Positions 11,905-24,406 of a stretch of DNA of 64,000 bases are shown in pieces. The notes below the pieces were generated by a model, which saw nothing but the letters and a program-made list of their open reading frames with translations, made no database searches and had not been told where the DNA came from. Position 1 is the stretch's first letter; each line of letters begins with the position of its first letter. The position numbers were made by a program, and so were the translations under genes. This DNA comes from Acanthornis magna (taxonomy: Eukaryota > Chordata > Aves > Passeriformes > Acanthizidae), in contig JAWUZG010000173.1 in the NCBI GenBank assembly GCA_036785705.1, positions 4,635,001-4,699,000 on the forward strand, written 5' to 3'.

Positions 11905-12022
11905 ACTCTGCACATGAATTGCACTTTTCACCTGGGAAACCTAAAGTATTTTTCAGACATCAGCACTCCCAAGAGGAAGGTCTTGTGTTATTCTACAGAT
12001 GGATGAACCAAAGTACAGGGGC
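11905..12022 (-). mobile_element. MIR-like amniote SINE relic
   Basis: Two blocks of the antisense of an amniote MIR-type SINE lie in the expected order and spacing. The first is 'GCACTTTTCACCTGGGAAAC' with CTAAAGTATTTTTCAGACAT (usual form GCACTTTTCATCT... CAAAGCACTTTACAAACATT). The second is 'TATTCTACAGATGGATGAAC' (usual form TTTTACAGATGGGGAAACTG). Sequence divergence is high. Confidence 0.55.
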
Positions 12023-13009
12023 ATCTATCACCTTTCCAGCTCCCTCTGGAGTAAAGAAGACTTTTGTATTGGGCAGCAAATGATGCCCTATGATCTAAAC
12101 TGCTTTTAAAAAAGAAAGGAAAATGAAAATCTGCCAGTGTTGTTGTGTACTGATTGGAATCTAACAATACTAATTTTACTAGGAATGGCTGGAAATTTTT
12201 TGCTGGTTTTAACTTATTTTTATTACTTGATCATGATTTTCTCTAAGCACTTAAAACAGCATGAAACTTTTTCCTCCACTACTATTCTTGCTATGAGAGT
12301 AGATTCTCTACTAAGTGATTTTGAGCTCTGCTGGCGTATTTGTGTTAGCAAAACCAGGAATAGAGGTCCTTTGCCTTGTCCCCATCTGTTTTCTTGATTT
12401 ATTATATAGTTTGTTTCATGGAAAATAATCCAGCTGTGGAACTTTGAAGATCTTAACTATGTATTTTTTGTATTATTCGGATTTTGCCTGTCTGTTTGCT
12501 TGTCTTTAGGAATGAACTATTATTGAAATATGCACGGGACAAGATCCACAGCAAAAAGAGCCTTGGCTTAAACCTGCTCTAGAAGTTGCAGGTCCGTAAC
12601 TACTTCAATAGTAATGCCAGTTAATACCAAAGGGCCTTTGCTTCAATAGGTTTGTAAACTTCCTAAATTAAAGAGATCCGGGTCAGTTTAGACAAACACA
12701 TCAAATAATATGAGTAAGTAGATTCCTGGAGTATCTTAAAGAAGACCCTACAATACAGTTTCAGCTCTTACTTTCTCAGGGTTGAAATGTCTAAAACAAC
12801 AGTAGAAGGGTTAACTTTGAAATAATTTATTCTAATGGCTTCTTGCAAAAACATATGAGGAGGATGATCCCCTAACACAAAGAATAAGGAGATTAAGGTC
12901 ACATCTAACATAATAATGCAAGGATTTAGCAAGGCAATACAATTCCATGAAACATCCTTCCCCACATTATTGGTAGTACCAGCTTGGTTGCACAAAAAAA
13001 AGAAAAAAC
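12023..13009. other. Non-coding DNA, nothing recognised
   Basis: AT-rich unique sequence ending in an A-rich run (12992-13008) just before the G14 run. Confidence 0.5.
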
Positions 13010-13023
13010 GGGGGGGGGGGGGG
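13010..13023 (+). repeat. Poly(G) run of 14
   Basis: Fourteen uninterrupted Gs immediately after an A-rich stretch. Long mononucleotide G runs are rare in AT-rich DNA and can form quadruplexes. They are also prone to sequencing-length error. Confidence 0.95.
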
Positions 13024-13139
13024 AAGAGTCCTCAGAAGTTGTAAGCTTTATATGGAATTATTTATGATATTTCCCATCATATTTAGATTTGTGATGAAGC
13101 TTGAGGTTTCAACAAAACCATTTTCTGGTTTTAGCTGCA

Positions 13140-13470
13140 AACAAATCCAGCTGGATGGTGTGCAACACCTGAGCCGAGGGCATCCTGGAGCATGTGGAAA
13201 AGGGAACCCCCGGACAGCCACGGCTGCTGTGCTACCTCTTCCAGGAGCACAGAACTTATCTGGAGAGGAGGACAGGTTGAGGCAAGGCTGGGACATCCTT
13301 CTGCAGCTGAGCATGGCTTGGCCCATGGCCCATGGCCAGGCTGGAGGGGGGCTGTGGAGAGATGGAGACCAACATCCTACAGCCACAGTGGGGCAGGGAC
13401 TGTCAGTGCCCAAAATGTGGTCCAGGACTGTGAGCAGGGACAAGAAGTCTCACAGGCACCTCAAGTCTTG
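13140..13470. other. GC-richer island of unknown nature
   Basis: About 330 bp distinctly richer in G+C than its surroundings, with a GGCCCAT tandem near 13318-13336 and few CpG dinucleotides. It is open over 181 codons in one + frame (13052-13597), but the opposite strand is also open and the peptide shows no recognisable domain. It could be an unrecognised retroelement piece, an LTR fragment or a regulatory island. Confidence 0.4.
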
Positions 13471-16400
13471 TAAGTGTGCATGGTCCCTCTGTGGATCAGA
13501 GGTTTTCCAGATTGGGATGAAACTTCTAAATCTTACTGAGAGACAACGGTCCCCAGTAAACCTCTGCTACATGGCCAAAACGTGGTGGTGCTTGTAATCT
13601 GCTAAGTCTTTGCCTGAAGTAAAAAGAGAAAAATTATACAGAAAAGAAAGTGAAAATGTTTCAGAATCAGAATGTACCAATATATAACAATAGTTAAACT
13701 GCTTCATTTTCGTGAGGTTTTAAGTTGATTCATTTATCCGTTTTTCATGCCAGTGAAGGAGAGCAAGAATGGCTCCCTACTCTTCTCTCTCTGAAATTAA
13801 AAGGCAGTAAATTTTAAACCAATAAAAGTAAATGTTGTTTTGTTTTGTGGGGGTTTTTTTGGTGGTTTTTTTGGTTTTTTTTTTTAATGTAGCTGATAGT
13901 CAACCTGAATAATTCACTGTCAGACAAGGTCACTAGAGGCAACTGCAATATCAGGACTTTAGAAAAGGTCTGAGTAATTTTATTGCCAGTAATAACAGTT
14001 TTGCCATTACAGAAGCTGAAAAAATGTTGGAAAGGTCACCAGTCTTCATGCTTCAAGGTCTGGACAGTCACCTGTGGGGTCAGGATGAAACTCAGTTGTG
14101 CAGAGTGTGCACCCACAAGTATTCTTGCATACATACACTCACATCAGTACTTTCAGAATTATTCATTAATAGCTTCTAACAGGTGATAGATAATGTGTTA
14201 CCTAAAAATGAAGAGTCTCAATTTTGAACTGGTTTTGAACTTCTCTTGTCAGAGAAGGGTTTCCAATGGTTTCTAGTTTTCACAGGAAGAGGCACTTGGA
14301 TATTTGGCATACAAATATTTTATCATGAGTGGTTTACAACAGTGATTCCAATCCCTGTTTTAATTCAGAGACCATCTGAGACAATTGATAATGGACTTTG
14401 CTTTGATGGCTTTGGTCCCTCTTGCACTCCATCCTGGAACAGATGCTGACCTCTTGTTCCCTTGCCTGCACTGAATACCTCCTCAGTGGACAGGATCATG
14501 GTGTAGGAACCTCTATTTCTGATCCTGCAGAGGCCAGTACAAACACAGCAGAGTTTTTTATCTTGAACCACTTTCTTTTTGTGCTGTTTATAGATCCTAC
14601 TGGTAACAAAACTTTTCATGCCTTAAAGATTGGATGAAATCTGAGGTGTGAGTTGAGAGGGGAGAGTCAAAGCTTAATCTGACCAAATGGAAGAGAAAAA
14701 AAACTATTTAAGTGATTCTGAAGTTTCAGTGGAACCTCTAATAACTGAAGATCATGCTCAGCAGATGATCAACTCTTTTATTTTTTTTAATGAAGAAAAG
14801 CCCAGAATACAACGTTCTGGTGTAATCAAATCTCTACAAAATTCTTTGAACCATTTAAGGCTGATTAGATGACTCAGTGCACATTCTGTTGAGGGTACCT
14901 TGGACCTATTACTTATAGCTAAATTCAGTATTTTCTTCGTGGGCTACAGCAGTACAAATATGAAAATGTCAGACTTCAGGAAACCAGTTATGACTTCTTA
15001 GAATTGTGAGCTTCTTGAATGCCCTATTTCATGTGATATTTTATGGGCAGCCTACAGAGGAAGAGTCTGAGAGTGAGCTATTCTTGAAGGTCTCAGCCTC
15101 CTGGGGAGAAGTTCACTTTTCCAGTTTAGGAAACCAGCTGGTACCAGTTTGCACACTTTAACTGGATGCAACAGGAGGGGAAAGTTTGTACACTTTTTTT
15201 TTTTCCAGGTATTGACCAAAACTGAAGCATGAAAATTAATGAAAAGGGATGGACTGTAGATTACAATTATAGACAAGGTGTCTCTTTTATTTACTCCGTT
15301 TTACTTACTTAACAAAGATGAGGATGTTTAAATTGAAAAACTCCAGTGAGTAGTCATTGTTTCTCAGTCTCCAGACATTCCTGGACAGATGTGTGTCTGA
15401 CAGATGCACAGTATTGTAATTAACATAAAGGCAACTCAGTCATGTTTAATAGCCTGCAATAAACAAGAACTTGATGTAGACCACATAATCCTCCCTTATA
15501 TCTTTATCCTCTGGTTTGTGTATGATTGTACATTTTATTTTCATGATTTGTCTGATTTTATCCAGTATTTCTGTGTTAGTCACAACCTTTTTAAACCCAT
15601 CATCCTTCACATACATACATGCATATCACAGCAGATCCTCAACAGAAAGTGACTATTTTACAATTGGTGAAGAAAAGAGAAGACAGGGAAAAAACCAAAC
15701 AAACAAAAAAACAAACCAACCGAAAAACAAGAGACATCCTCCTCACATCATTTCACATACTCAAAGAAGGTGCTCAGGAGAGACCACAAAGAAAGAAATG
15801 TTGCATAGCAATCTGTGCAGGAAGAAATGGAATAACAATAAAATTTCTGTTAAAGAACTGGGGGAGCCTTGGAACTCACAAAAGACACTGAAATTACTAA
15901 GATACGATCCTTTCTTATTTTATTTCTTTTGAATTTAGAGGGTATTTATTACAGTGATGAGTCTGCAATACGTGTCTTTGATTCATGAGTTGCATTTTGC
16001 TATGTGTAGAAAACAAGCTCACCAAAAAAAATTACTTTCTGCCACTCCACTTCCCTTTGGTAAATTTGAGAATAAGATTGGCTGAAGCATCATAAGCGTA
16101 ATATCTCAGAAAGGAAAGGTGCTTTTTTCTGATACAAACCAGAGGCACAAATGGATGGGCTGGGTCAAAGAGACTGAAAAGAAACATAGTGGGCAATCAA
16201 CATCTGAATGAGACCTCCTTTGCCCTTTTTATACTCAGTGGAAAGGAAAAGGGACTAAAAGAGCAACACGTCTTCCCTCCTAAATAATGACTGTCTCAAA
16301 TAAGTTTCCTAAAAAATTTAAATAAAGGGATTCAGCCATAGACATCAGCTGTGTAGATGTCTGCATCTGGTTTAACCATATTTGTAATATAATGCATTTT

Positions 16401-16599
16401 CTATTCTGTACTGAAAAATTATGTTTTGTGAATGTATATGTGTGAAATAAATGTTCACCCCCACTCTTTTTCTGTTCATCGACAATATCTTTTACACAAC
16501 TGGTTGACTTCATCCAAATTCAACAGAAAAATAAAGGTTTCAAAGACATTCTGTCATGTGCTGCTACAATGCTGTTTATTCTGGGAAAACATACAACTT
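13471..16599. other. Unique AT-rich non-coding DNA with T/G and A/C tracts
   Basis: A T/G-rich tract lies at 13833-13887. An A/C-rich tract lies at 15690-15735 (AAACCAAACAAAC-type). Several ORFs of 60-138 codons show no domain and are taken as chance. Confidence 0.5.
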
Positions 16600-16695
16600 G
16601 AAAGACACTGTTGTCAAACTCCCCTTAGTGAAACCTTCAGATGCTCATACTTTATTAAACATCAGAGAATTCATGTGGTGAAAGTAACGTAGAGA
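16600..16695 (+). pseudogene. Degenerate C2H2 zinc-finger remnant
   Basis: In the frame starting at 16621 the codons read PLSETFRCSYFIKHQRIHVV. The core TFRCSYFIKHQRIH (16633-16674) fits the second half of a Kruppel-type C2H2 finger: F, five residues, a hydrophobic position (Ile here, usually Leu), two residues, His, then QRI and His, with HQRIH being the near-invariant helix end. Just upstream, CQTPLSETF looks like C-x2-C-GKTF with the second cysteine lost. The linker after the last His reads VVKV instead of TGEK, and a stop follows at 16690. A further F-x5-L-x2-H pattern (FWENIQLERH) sits upstream, but the spacing is nine residues short of a normal finger repeat. This is best read as a dead, probably retroposed or duplicated, zinc-finger fragment. 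Chance similarity cannot be excluded on one finger. Confidence 0.42.
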
Positions 16696-17081
16696 GAAAG
16701 AAGAAAAGCTGGAAGCAGGTATTTATTAGCTCTGGTACTCTCTGAACTAATTATTTAAACATTGTGATTATCTTCGACCACAGTTCAATGACAGAGTATC
16801 AGCACCTTTTTAAAGGAAGCTGCCAAACTCATAATTAATACAGAGGTTTCAAAGGTCCAATTTCTAAAGAGATGGGACATCTTTTAGATTTAGAAGTGGT
16901 GTTTCTTGTGAGTACTGCAGTTCTGGTAACAAGGATTAATTTTTATTGCATATTATTTCCACTAATAATTAATTCCATTATTTACACAGAATTCTTAGTA
17001 TTTCCACTTGATTCTCCAGGAACCTCTACCTGGCAGAGTGATTTTTGAATGTAGAAGCACAGAAAAGGTCTTTTCAAAAAT
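16696..17081. other. AT-rich non-coding DNA
   Basis: No supported feature; leads into the polypurine tract. Confidence 0.5.
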
Positions 17082-17082
17082 G

Positions 17083-17122
<40 letters not shown>

Positions 17123-17323
17123 AGAGAAGAGAAGAGAAGAGAAGAGAAGAGAAGAGAAGAGAAGAGAAGAGAAGAGAAGAGAAGAGAAGAGAAGAGAAGA
17201 GAAGAAAAGAAAAGAAAAGAAAAGAAAAGAAAAAAAAGAAAAGAAAAGAAAAGAAAAGAAAAGAAAAGAAAAGAAAAGAAAAGAAAAGAAAAGAAAAGAA
17301 AAGAAAAGAAAGAAAAAGAAAAA
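17082..17323 (+). repeat. 242-nt pure polypurine tract: (GA)n, (AGAAG)n, (AGAAA)n
   Basis: Every base from 17082 to 17323 on the + strand is A or G. Three blocks follow one another: (GA)n to about 17118, a GAGAA/AGAAG pentamer array to about 17203, then an AGAAA pentamer array with one longer A run near 17230. The 95-116 codon ORFs on both strands here are repeat artefacts. Confidence 0.98.
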
Positions 17324-20300
17324 TCAGGAAAAAAAGAAAGAACGATACTCAAAGATGACATACGGTGTTTCCTGTTCTCTCTTAGATGATCTTATTAAAA
17401 GGAAATGCAACATGAAATAAAATCCTGTGTTGTGTGATCCTGTAAAACATGGATGTGTGCCTCATATGTCATCAGGTGAACTTCCTTGCTACTAAACTTG
17501 TACCTTGGAGCTTAAAGAACACATTCCACATGCTACATATTAAAACTGATTACACCAAGATGAGAATCCAGCTCAAAAAAACATGACATTTTTAAGTCTT
17601 TTCAAGGAAAATGCTGTAGTTTAAGTTGCAAACAAATCTCTCAGAGGGATTAAGCAGACACCATTTTAATTTATCCATTCCAGAATTCGGTGCCAAGAAC
17701 ACTATAAAGATGAAAATAAAGAAACCGCCGACTGTGCATTTTTGTTGTTGGAGCTGCTGCGGCAGCAGTCTCAGAAAAAGGAGGGAACTGCTGTGCTACC
17801 TCGATCCCACACATACTGTAAGAAGCTGGATTCTCACATCCTTTTGCCAAATAACTGGATAGCAGCTGAAATCCACCAAGTGCAGCTTTGTATAGCGAAA
17901 AGAAGAAAAAGAAAAAGACAGAAAAAATAACAGATGTTTGGAATAGTGACTGTACTGCAGATTATTCTAGTGTGGGGGGTCCAAAGAATGGAGTGAGCTA
18001 TTTTTGGAGTGCCTTGCAAGAAGCAATGTTGTAGCTGTTGGTAAAGCACAACATGGGGTTCTATGCTTGTAAATGCTTCCTTCTTCTTTGCAGGCACAAA
18101 GGTTGATTTTTTTTGCTAATACAATGTTAAAGTTCAAATGGCAAAATGCATCTGGAATCTGTCTTCAGCTAGTTCTGCTGAGACGAGCAGACAAAAGTGT
18201 CCTTGTTATACCCTGGCAGTTGTTAAAAGACTTTGCCTCTCACCTGCCATCAGCTATGATGCAGTCCAGAACATTGCAGTTTTTTGTCATTCTTAGGTCC
18301 TCTACAAAATAGGTTCAGTCTGCTTCCGTTTTTCTCAGATGATACATCACACTGACACGATATTAATTTTGCACTTGCATTATTGATGCAAATCGACAGT
18401 ATAGAACTGGAAGCATGGTCATTAGAGTGTCCAAGGACAGGATAAAATTTATTTTGGGTGATGGCAAAAATTTATTTTGGGTGATGGAAGCCACTGAGAC
18501 AGCTGGCTTGTTATCTTTCTTTGGACTAGCCTTACTATATTTAATAAATGGTTAGCCTGTTGTTAAGGTGACACAAAATGAACTGTGCTGCTTATCCAGT
18601 GCACCACAGTAACATTTTTCCACGTGGGGAAACATGCAATTACAACAAAAATGACCATGATTAGCAACTTAAAGCAGAAAGCACAAATTGCATGCAAATA
18701 TATTTTCTTGTGTCTGTCTGTGTTTTGGAGACTACATTTAACAAAATACTTGAACATATCTACATCTCTAAATGAGGAGGTAATCCTCACTTAAATCCTT
18801 GATGGTGACCATCGATATTCCTCTAGTTGTTGATCTGATTGCATAATCAACTGAAGACCACAATTTCCATCTGATCCCACTAAAGACAGTACTCTGGTTG
18901 TCTCTAAGTAATTTCTCTCTTAAACTAATCAGCTGAACTTTTGCCAAGGAAACCATAAGGTTTATAGCTACTATGCCATGATCCTATAAATCTTTCTAGC
19001 AATTAGGTGGGAATTAAGTAACTATGGTGTATCAATATTTGCATGTGTTATCTATAATTTCCTTCCTACTATATAAGTTACTCCTCCAGAATAGTAAATT
19101 TTAGTAGTCGTGTGGAAATATATTTTTACAGTACTGTTCTCTTTAAAAAATATTCAGTCACAGTCACTCCTGTATATTCAGCTCCTTCATCTCACGTGAA
19201 CTGCGTATGATATGTGCATGATCACCTATGTACATACACACATGTATTTATTTATGTTAAAATAAAAACAATATTCTGTACCAAGGCAAAACCAAAAAAG
19301 AAAAAAAATCCCTCAATAACTTAAAAAATGCTGAGAGATGAAAATTGCTTAAATAAAATGAAACTTGCAAAAGTACAAGCAGCTGCCATGACTGTACTGC
19401 AATAATTCATATATTTTATTGTTCTGTTTTGTTTTTTTAGATAATTAGTTGGTGGCAAAGGAATAATCATGTTGCATGAAACATCGTGAATTTAATTTCA
19501 CAATGAAAGCTATTCACTGTATCTACTGAAAGTTAAAAGGACAAACAAAATCTGTTAAAGGGCCAGGCTCAAAAGGAATTTCATGCTACAATATACTGTG
19601 TTTGTAATTTTTTTCTATCACAATATTGGCGTAAACAATCCTGGTTTCAAAAGCAGCAATGCAAAGGGTTTTTTTTGTTTATTTAAATGTTAATTTAGAG
19701 CTCTATCTAACATATTTTTGATGAGTGAAATGATTGGGGAATGAACAACCATTTTGAAGGCAATGTCTTTCAGTAGAACTCATGATCATGTATTAAATAC
19801 TCTTACTGTTTTCATTGGGGTTATTCCTCTAAGCATGAAAGTTAAGTTCTTGTACAAAATTCCAGGTTCAGACTCTTCACTGTTCTGAGGGAGTGAACAG
19901 CACCCTGCTGATGGAAAAGAACTCAGAAAGAAAGAGAGAAATCTCTGTTGTTCACAGGCAATAATGCAAAGACAAACAAAAAACACATTCACACACACAA
20001 GAGAACCACACGAGTCCTAGACGGTAACAGCTAAGCTGAATTTTCACATTTCCTTTTCTCCCCCCCATCAACAGTAACTATAGCCTTTCTCTCTTGATGT
20101 CACCAGCATTTTAAATAACACCTATCAGCAGGCAGTTCATAGGGAGCTCCACAAAGAAAACAGTTTCAAAGTTGTGCTAAAGCGGCGGCAGCAACTGAAG
20201 CACTTTTGTTTTGTTAAAAAGGGATGCGATAAGCCTCTGGCACCCAGGGAGGCAGCCCCGGCAGACATTTGTCATGGTGTTATTTTCCACAGACCACTCC

Positions 20301-21092
20301 CTTGTTCGAGTTGAAATGTCAAGTCCCTGCGGTTTTAAGGAAGGGCAGGGGGCACGTGGCCGACCATGGCACTCCAGTGGGGTGGAAGTCTCTTCTGCCT
20401 GGAGCCTGAAATGCGCAAGCTATTAACTCTTCAAATGTCACCGCAGCCTCCATGGGACAGGTAACAATCCCTGTGTTTGCTGTGCACACTGCAGCAGAAC
20501 CATCGCTCAGACACCTCTCTGTTTGCAGGATTTGGGTGGCTTCTCTAGGCATTCCTAGTCAGATGAATGCCGGAGTAGAAATTGGTCTGCTATTTTCTCA
20601 ACCAATGTTTATTCCATTCTTGAAATGAAAACATTGCTGCGAATATATTCTCAGAAGTTTACTGTTCCCCATATGCCACTCATAATCCCACTTTGGCATA
20701 ACTTAGTTTTACACAATGTAAGATCTGCTCAAGGGATTTTTCTTTCTTTTTTCATCATTTGAAGGTTCAAAAGTCATTATGATCTATCCCAAAAGCAGTA
20801 CTTCTCTTCATAGATGCTTTTGGCAAATTGTTAGGCACACCCAGCTTAAATGTTTTTCCACTAGCTAACAGGTAGTGCGGTGAAATGGTCCAACAACTCA
20901 ACAGGTTGTAAAGAATAGATCACCAGGTTGCATCCTTTCTTATCCAGACTTCCCTGCATAACCTTGTTAGTTCCATTTCAGAAGGAAATGTTTGTGGAAT
21001 GGGACAGGGGGAAAAAAGAGGCATGGATAAAATTTCTTAGTCTTTTTTTTTAACTTTCCTGATTCAAAAAGTCATGTTTCTGGTGACTTTCT
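17324..21092. other. Unique AT-rich non-coding DNA
   Basis: Contains a 7-bp-stem inverted repeat CTGCTGC-G-GCAGCAG (17754-17768) and the short tandem duplication listed next. A slightly GC-richer patch lies at 20180-20560. No coding signal is convincing. Confidence 0.5.
18444..18487 (+). repeat. Two-copy tandem duplication, 23-bp period
   Basis: AAAATTTATTTTGGGTGATGG occurs at 18444-18464 and again at 18467-18487 with no mismatch, a recent-looking local duplication. Confidence 0.95.
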
Positions 21093-21605
21093 GGAGCCAT
21101 AGAATAGTTTGGGTTGGAAGGGATATTTAAGGATTGTGCAGTTCAACTCCCCTGCTACTGGGAGGGACACTTTCCACCAGACCAGGCTGTTCAAAGTCCT
21201 GTCCAGCCTGCCCTTGAACACTCCCAGGGATGGGGCATCTACAGCTTTTCTGGACAACCTGCTCCTGGTGCCTCACCACCCTCACAGCCATTACTTTCTT
21301 TCTCATATCTAATCTGAAACTATATCTGAAAATATCCTCTTCCCAGATAAAAGCTGTTTCTGTCACCACAGGTTCTGGCAAAAAGCCCATCTTCCTCATA
21401 AGCCTCGTTTAGGTCCTGGGAGGCCATAGTGAGGTCTGCTCAATCCTTGTCTTCTCCAGATTGGACAATTCCAACACTCTCAGCCTGTCTTCACAGAAGA
21501 GGAGTTCCAGCCCTCTGATCATTTTTGTGGCCTTCTCTGGACTCACTTCAACAGGTCCATGTCTTTCTTGTCCTGGGTTTTTCCAAAGCAGTGGAGCACA
21601 AATAG
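21093..21605 (-). mobile_element. CR1 LINE 3' end, minus strand, about 510 bp
   Basis: In + orientation this is the antisense of avian CR1. It starts at the 3' terminus 'CATAGAATAGTTTGGGTTGG' and continues through 'GACACTTTCCACCAGACCAG', 'GATGGGGCATCTACAGC' and 'AGCCTGTCTTCACAGAAGAG'. It ends with 'GGACTCACTTCAACAGGTCC' and 'ATGTCTTTCTTGTCCTGGG'. The insert is 5'-truncated and carries many stops. Its colinear match over some 500 bp and modest divergence make it one of the clearer CR1 copies here. Confidence 0.95.
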
Positions 21606-24352
21606 ATTCAAATCAACAGTTAGACATCCCAGTGTGTTGGAAAATCTCACCAAAACCTTGCTATTTTAGGTAACTACCATTGTCCATATCTTCCCTGAAT
21701 CTCCAGAAACATGAAACTTGATGGAACTCTGATGAGGTCTGCAAAACTGAGTTCCTTAACTCCTACCCAGAGCAAGGCTTCTCTTACAGATTATTATTTG
21801 AAGTATAGATCCTCTTAGAGTGAGGCTGCATATAAAAATTCTTGGCTTTACATCCCTTCTTTGACTATTATACAGCTCTTCCTACTAAAACAAATAATTG
21901 ATACATCTAACTGGTTTCAGCAGGGAAGAAAGGAGTAGGTGGTCTCATTAAGAACCCTTGTTTCACAAGAAAGGCATTTCTCATTGTCTTTAGCCTGTGA
22001 TATAAATGACCTTTGCCACAGAATTAATGAATGTATAAATCTTTCATAATATATTTTAATGTCCTGCTGGTAGAAATCTTTACTATAAAGCAAAACAAAA
22101 CAAGAAGATTTTCAAACAAGAAACTTATTATTGAAAGCATTCAATTCTTCCACTTCTATAACAAGTATTCAAAGGTTGGGTTTTTTAAAATTTTATTGTA
22201 TCCTCTATAGTTTATGTTATAGATAAGATATTCTATAATAATAGAAGGTCACATTTTCTTTCATTTTTTTTAAACTATCCAAATAGTATTGTGTCTCCTT
22301 GTCCCAAATAAAATTATATCTCCAAATGAAGTTATTATACTGACTTTTCACTTAGGTGCATCTGCCAAACACCTCTCCGAAATAAATTCAGAAGCTTCCA
22401 TAGTCCTCAAACAGGTCTGTCTTGAAAAGTTGTGTGAGTTGCATGTGCTTGAGTATTTTATTTTTATATATTTTTCGGTCTGCATATAAAATCTGAACCA
22501 GAAATAAAGTACTGTGCTGGCTAAGATTCCCGGGGAACTCTGGCCTACATGTCTGCACTCAGAACAAAGCTGGCAGGCTTAGGACAGCTGTGATGCCTCG
22601 TGTCTTATCTACTGCAACATTCATGCCAGAAAATAGAGGTCTGATTTAAGACATGATTTTATTTTTCTCCATCTGACTTAATCCAAGCCTATGTCTCTAA
22701 TCTCCTGGGTGAGCTGATTTGTTGTTTTTTTGGTTTTTTTTTTTTTTCTGTTGTGCTGTGTGCCACAGTGCCAAAAAGAAAGCCAGACTTTTTGGGTCAG
22801 AGACAGAGTGTATCTAAGTAATGTGAAATCTAGGATACTTGAGTACAAAGTCCTGAAATCTGATTATTTCATAAAGAACTTATTTATCTAAATATTAGTG
22901 GACTGCTGTTTGTTTGCTAGCCATGTGCTGTACTTAATTCACTATGCAGACCATGGGAAGAGAATTAGTACCTCAAACTGGCACTAAATGCCCTCAACAC
23001 ATTAACACTAAGAAACCTGAGCTTCAGTTCTTCAGTACACAGGACTAGCAAAAACAAAAGGCTGAATATGATAAGCAGCCTGCAGGCTCTTTCCTCAGTT
23101 TCCATGGTGAGTGATTAAGGGACACATTGCCAGAGCCTCTCACTTAAAAAAAAAAGATGAGGAGCACAAGAAGATGCAAAAATCCTCACCTTTTATAGAA
23201 TAACTTCACAGGGAGGATACAGGGACTCAAGCTTAAACCCAATGAGGTGGTATGAAAACTGAACTTAACTCTGCCCTTGTTGATTGGGCCAGGATGAGCA
23301 GAAGGAGGTGGCAAAACTTACCTGCCCTAAGGTAGTCAGAAGTGAAACACTCCTGCTCTGTCTCGTCAATGCTGCCTGTTCAATTTCCTTTGTGCCAAGA
23401 GAGGTAAAAATCTCACCTGTCCTAATTCCCAGGATAAACACAAAGTCCTTCAGATGGGGAATTGTCAAGATAAGAGAAGCCTTCTCATGCCTTCAAAGTT
23501 TTGCCACTGAGGAGCAGATAATTTATACATTATAAAATCTGAGACCAACTGCTACTCTTTATTAATATTGGTCTACAGTTAGAATACTTACCTGGAAGTG
23601 GTTAATTTCCATTTCAGAAAGGCTGTAATTTATTAATTACATTTATAATTTATTTATCTGTTTATTTATTTAGATAAAATATTGGTTTTCTTTCTCTTGC
23701 ATAGAGATCTCATTTTTACTTCTGTGTTTTCATCATCTCTTCTGTCTGTTCAAGAGTCCTCTACTGGAAAATGAGGCTAAATAGTTAGAACCAGACATAT
23801 ACTACCTTTTCTCTTCCCAACCCTTCTTCATATAATACTGTTCCCATTTTGCTGCTCTCTTTTTTATTTATGTGACTGAAGAGCTTTTTTTGTTATTTGT
23901 TTTAATATACTTTGAAAGGCCTAACTCAGCGTGGCTGTTGGCAATTCTTACATTATTTCTATACTTCGTGACCTCTAAGGTGTACCTTTACTTGCTGATC
24001 AATCCTTTTTTTCCCTCAATTTCTCCTAGGCTTTATGCTTACTCTTAATGTCCTTTTTGAGGTGGCTATACATCCAAATGCCTTTGGAAACCTTTTCTGA
24101 AAGTTTTGTTCTCACTTGCTTGATGTGCAAGTTTCAGATAACTTTCCGCTGCTGACTTAAAGAGTTTGGAGGAACCTGTCACACCGCAAGCCCCTGAACT
24201 CATTGCTTCCATTGACTTCACTTGCTTGTTCATGTAATTTGTCAAAGTTTTCCCTTTTGAAATTGAGTAACCCATCTAAAGGCCTGTTTTCACTTATTTT
24301 CCATTTAATTCTTATTCAATCCATTTATGACTACCGACTTCAAGGATATTTT
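21606..24352. other. Unique AT-rich non-coding DNA
   Basis: T run at 22728-22747 and short A runs. No gene or dated repeat recognised. Confidence 0.5.
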
Positions 24353-24406
24353 TTATTACTATTATTATTATTAATAATAATAATAGCAATAATAATAATA
24401 ATAATT
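24353..24406. repeat. Palindromic (ATT)n/(AAT)n microsatellite
   Basis: An ATT array switches to an AAT array near 24372 (TATTATTAATAATA), so the two halves are inverted copies and can fold into a hairpin. Confidence 0.93.

Noticed and set aside
13052..13597. 181-codon ORF in the GC-richer island
   Set aside because: GC-rich sequence has few stops; the opposite strand is also open, and no domain or splice context is visible. Kept only as an unexplained island.
17008..17389. ORFs rich in Arg/Glu/Lys and, on the other strand, Ser/Phe/Leu
   Set aside because: Artefacts of the polypurine tract.
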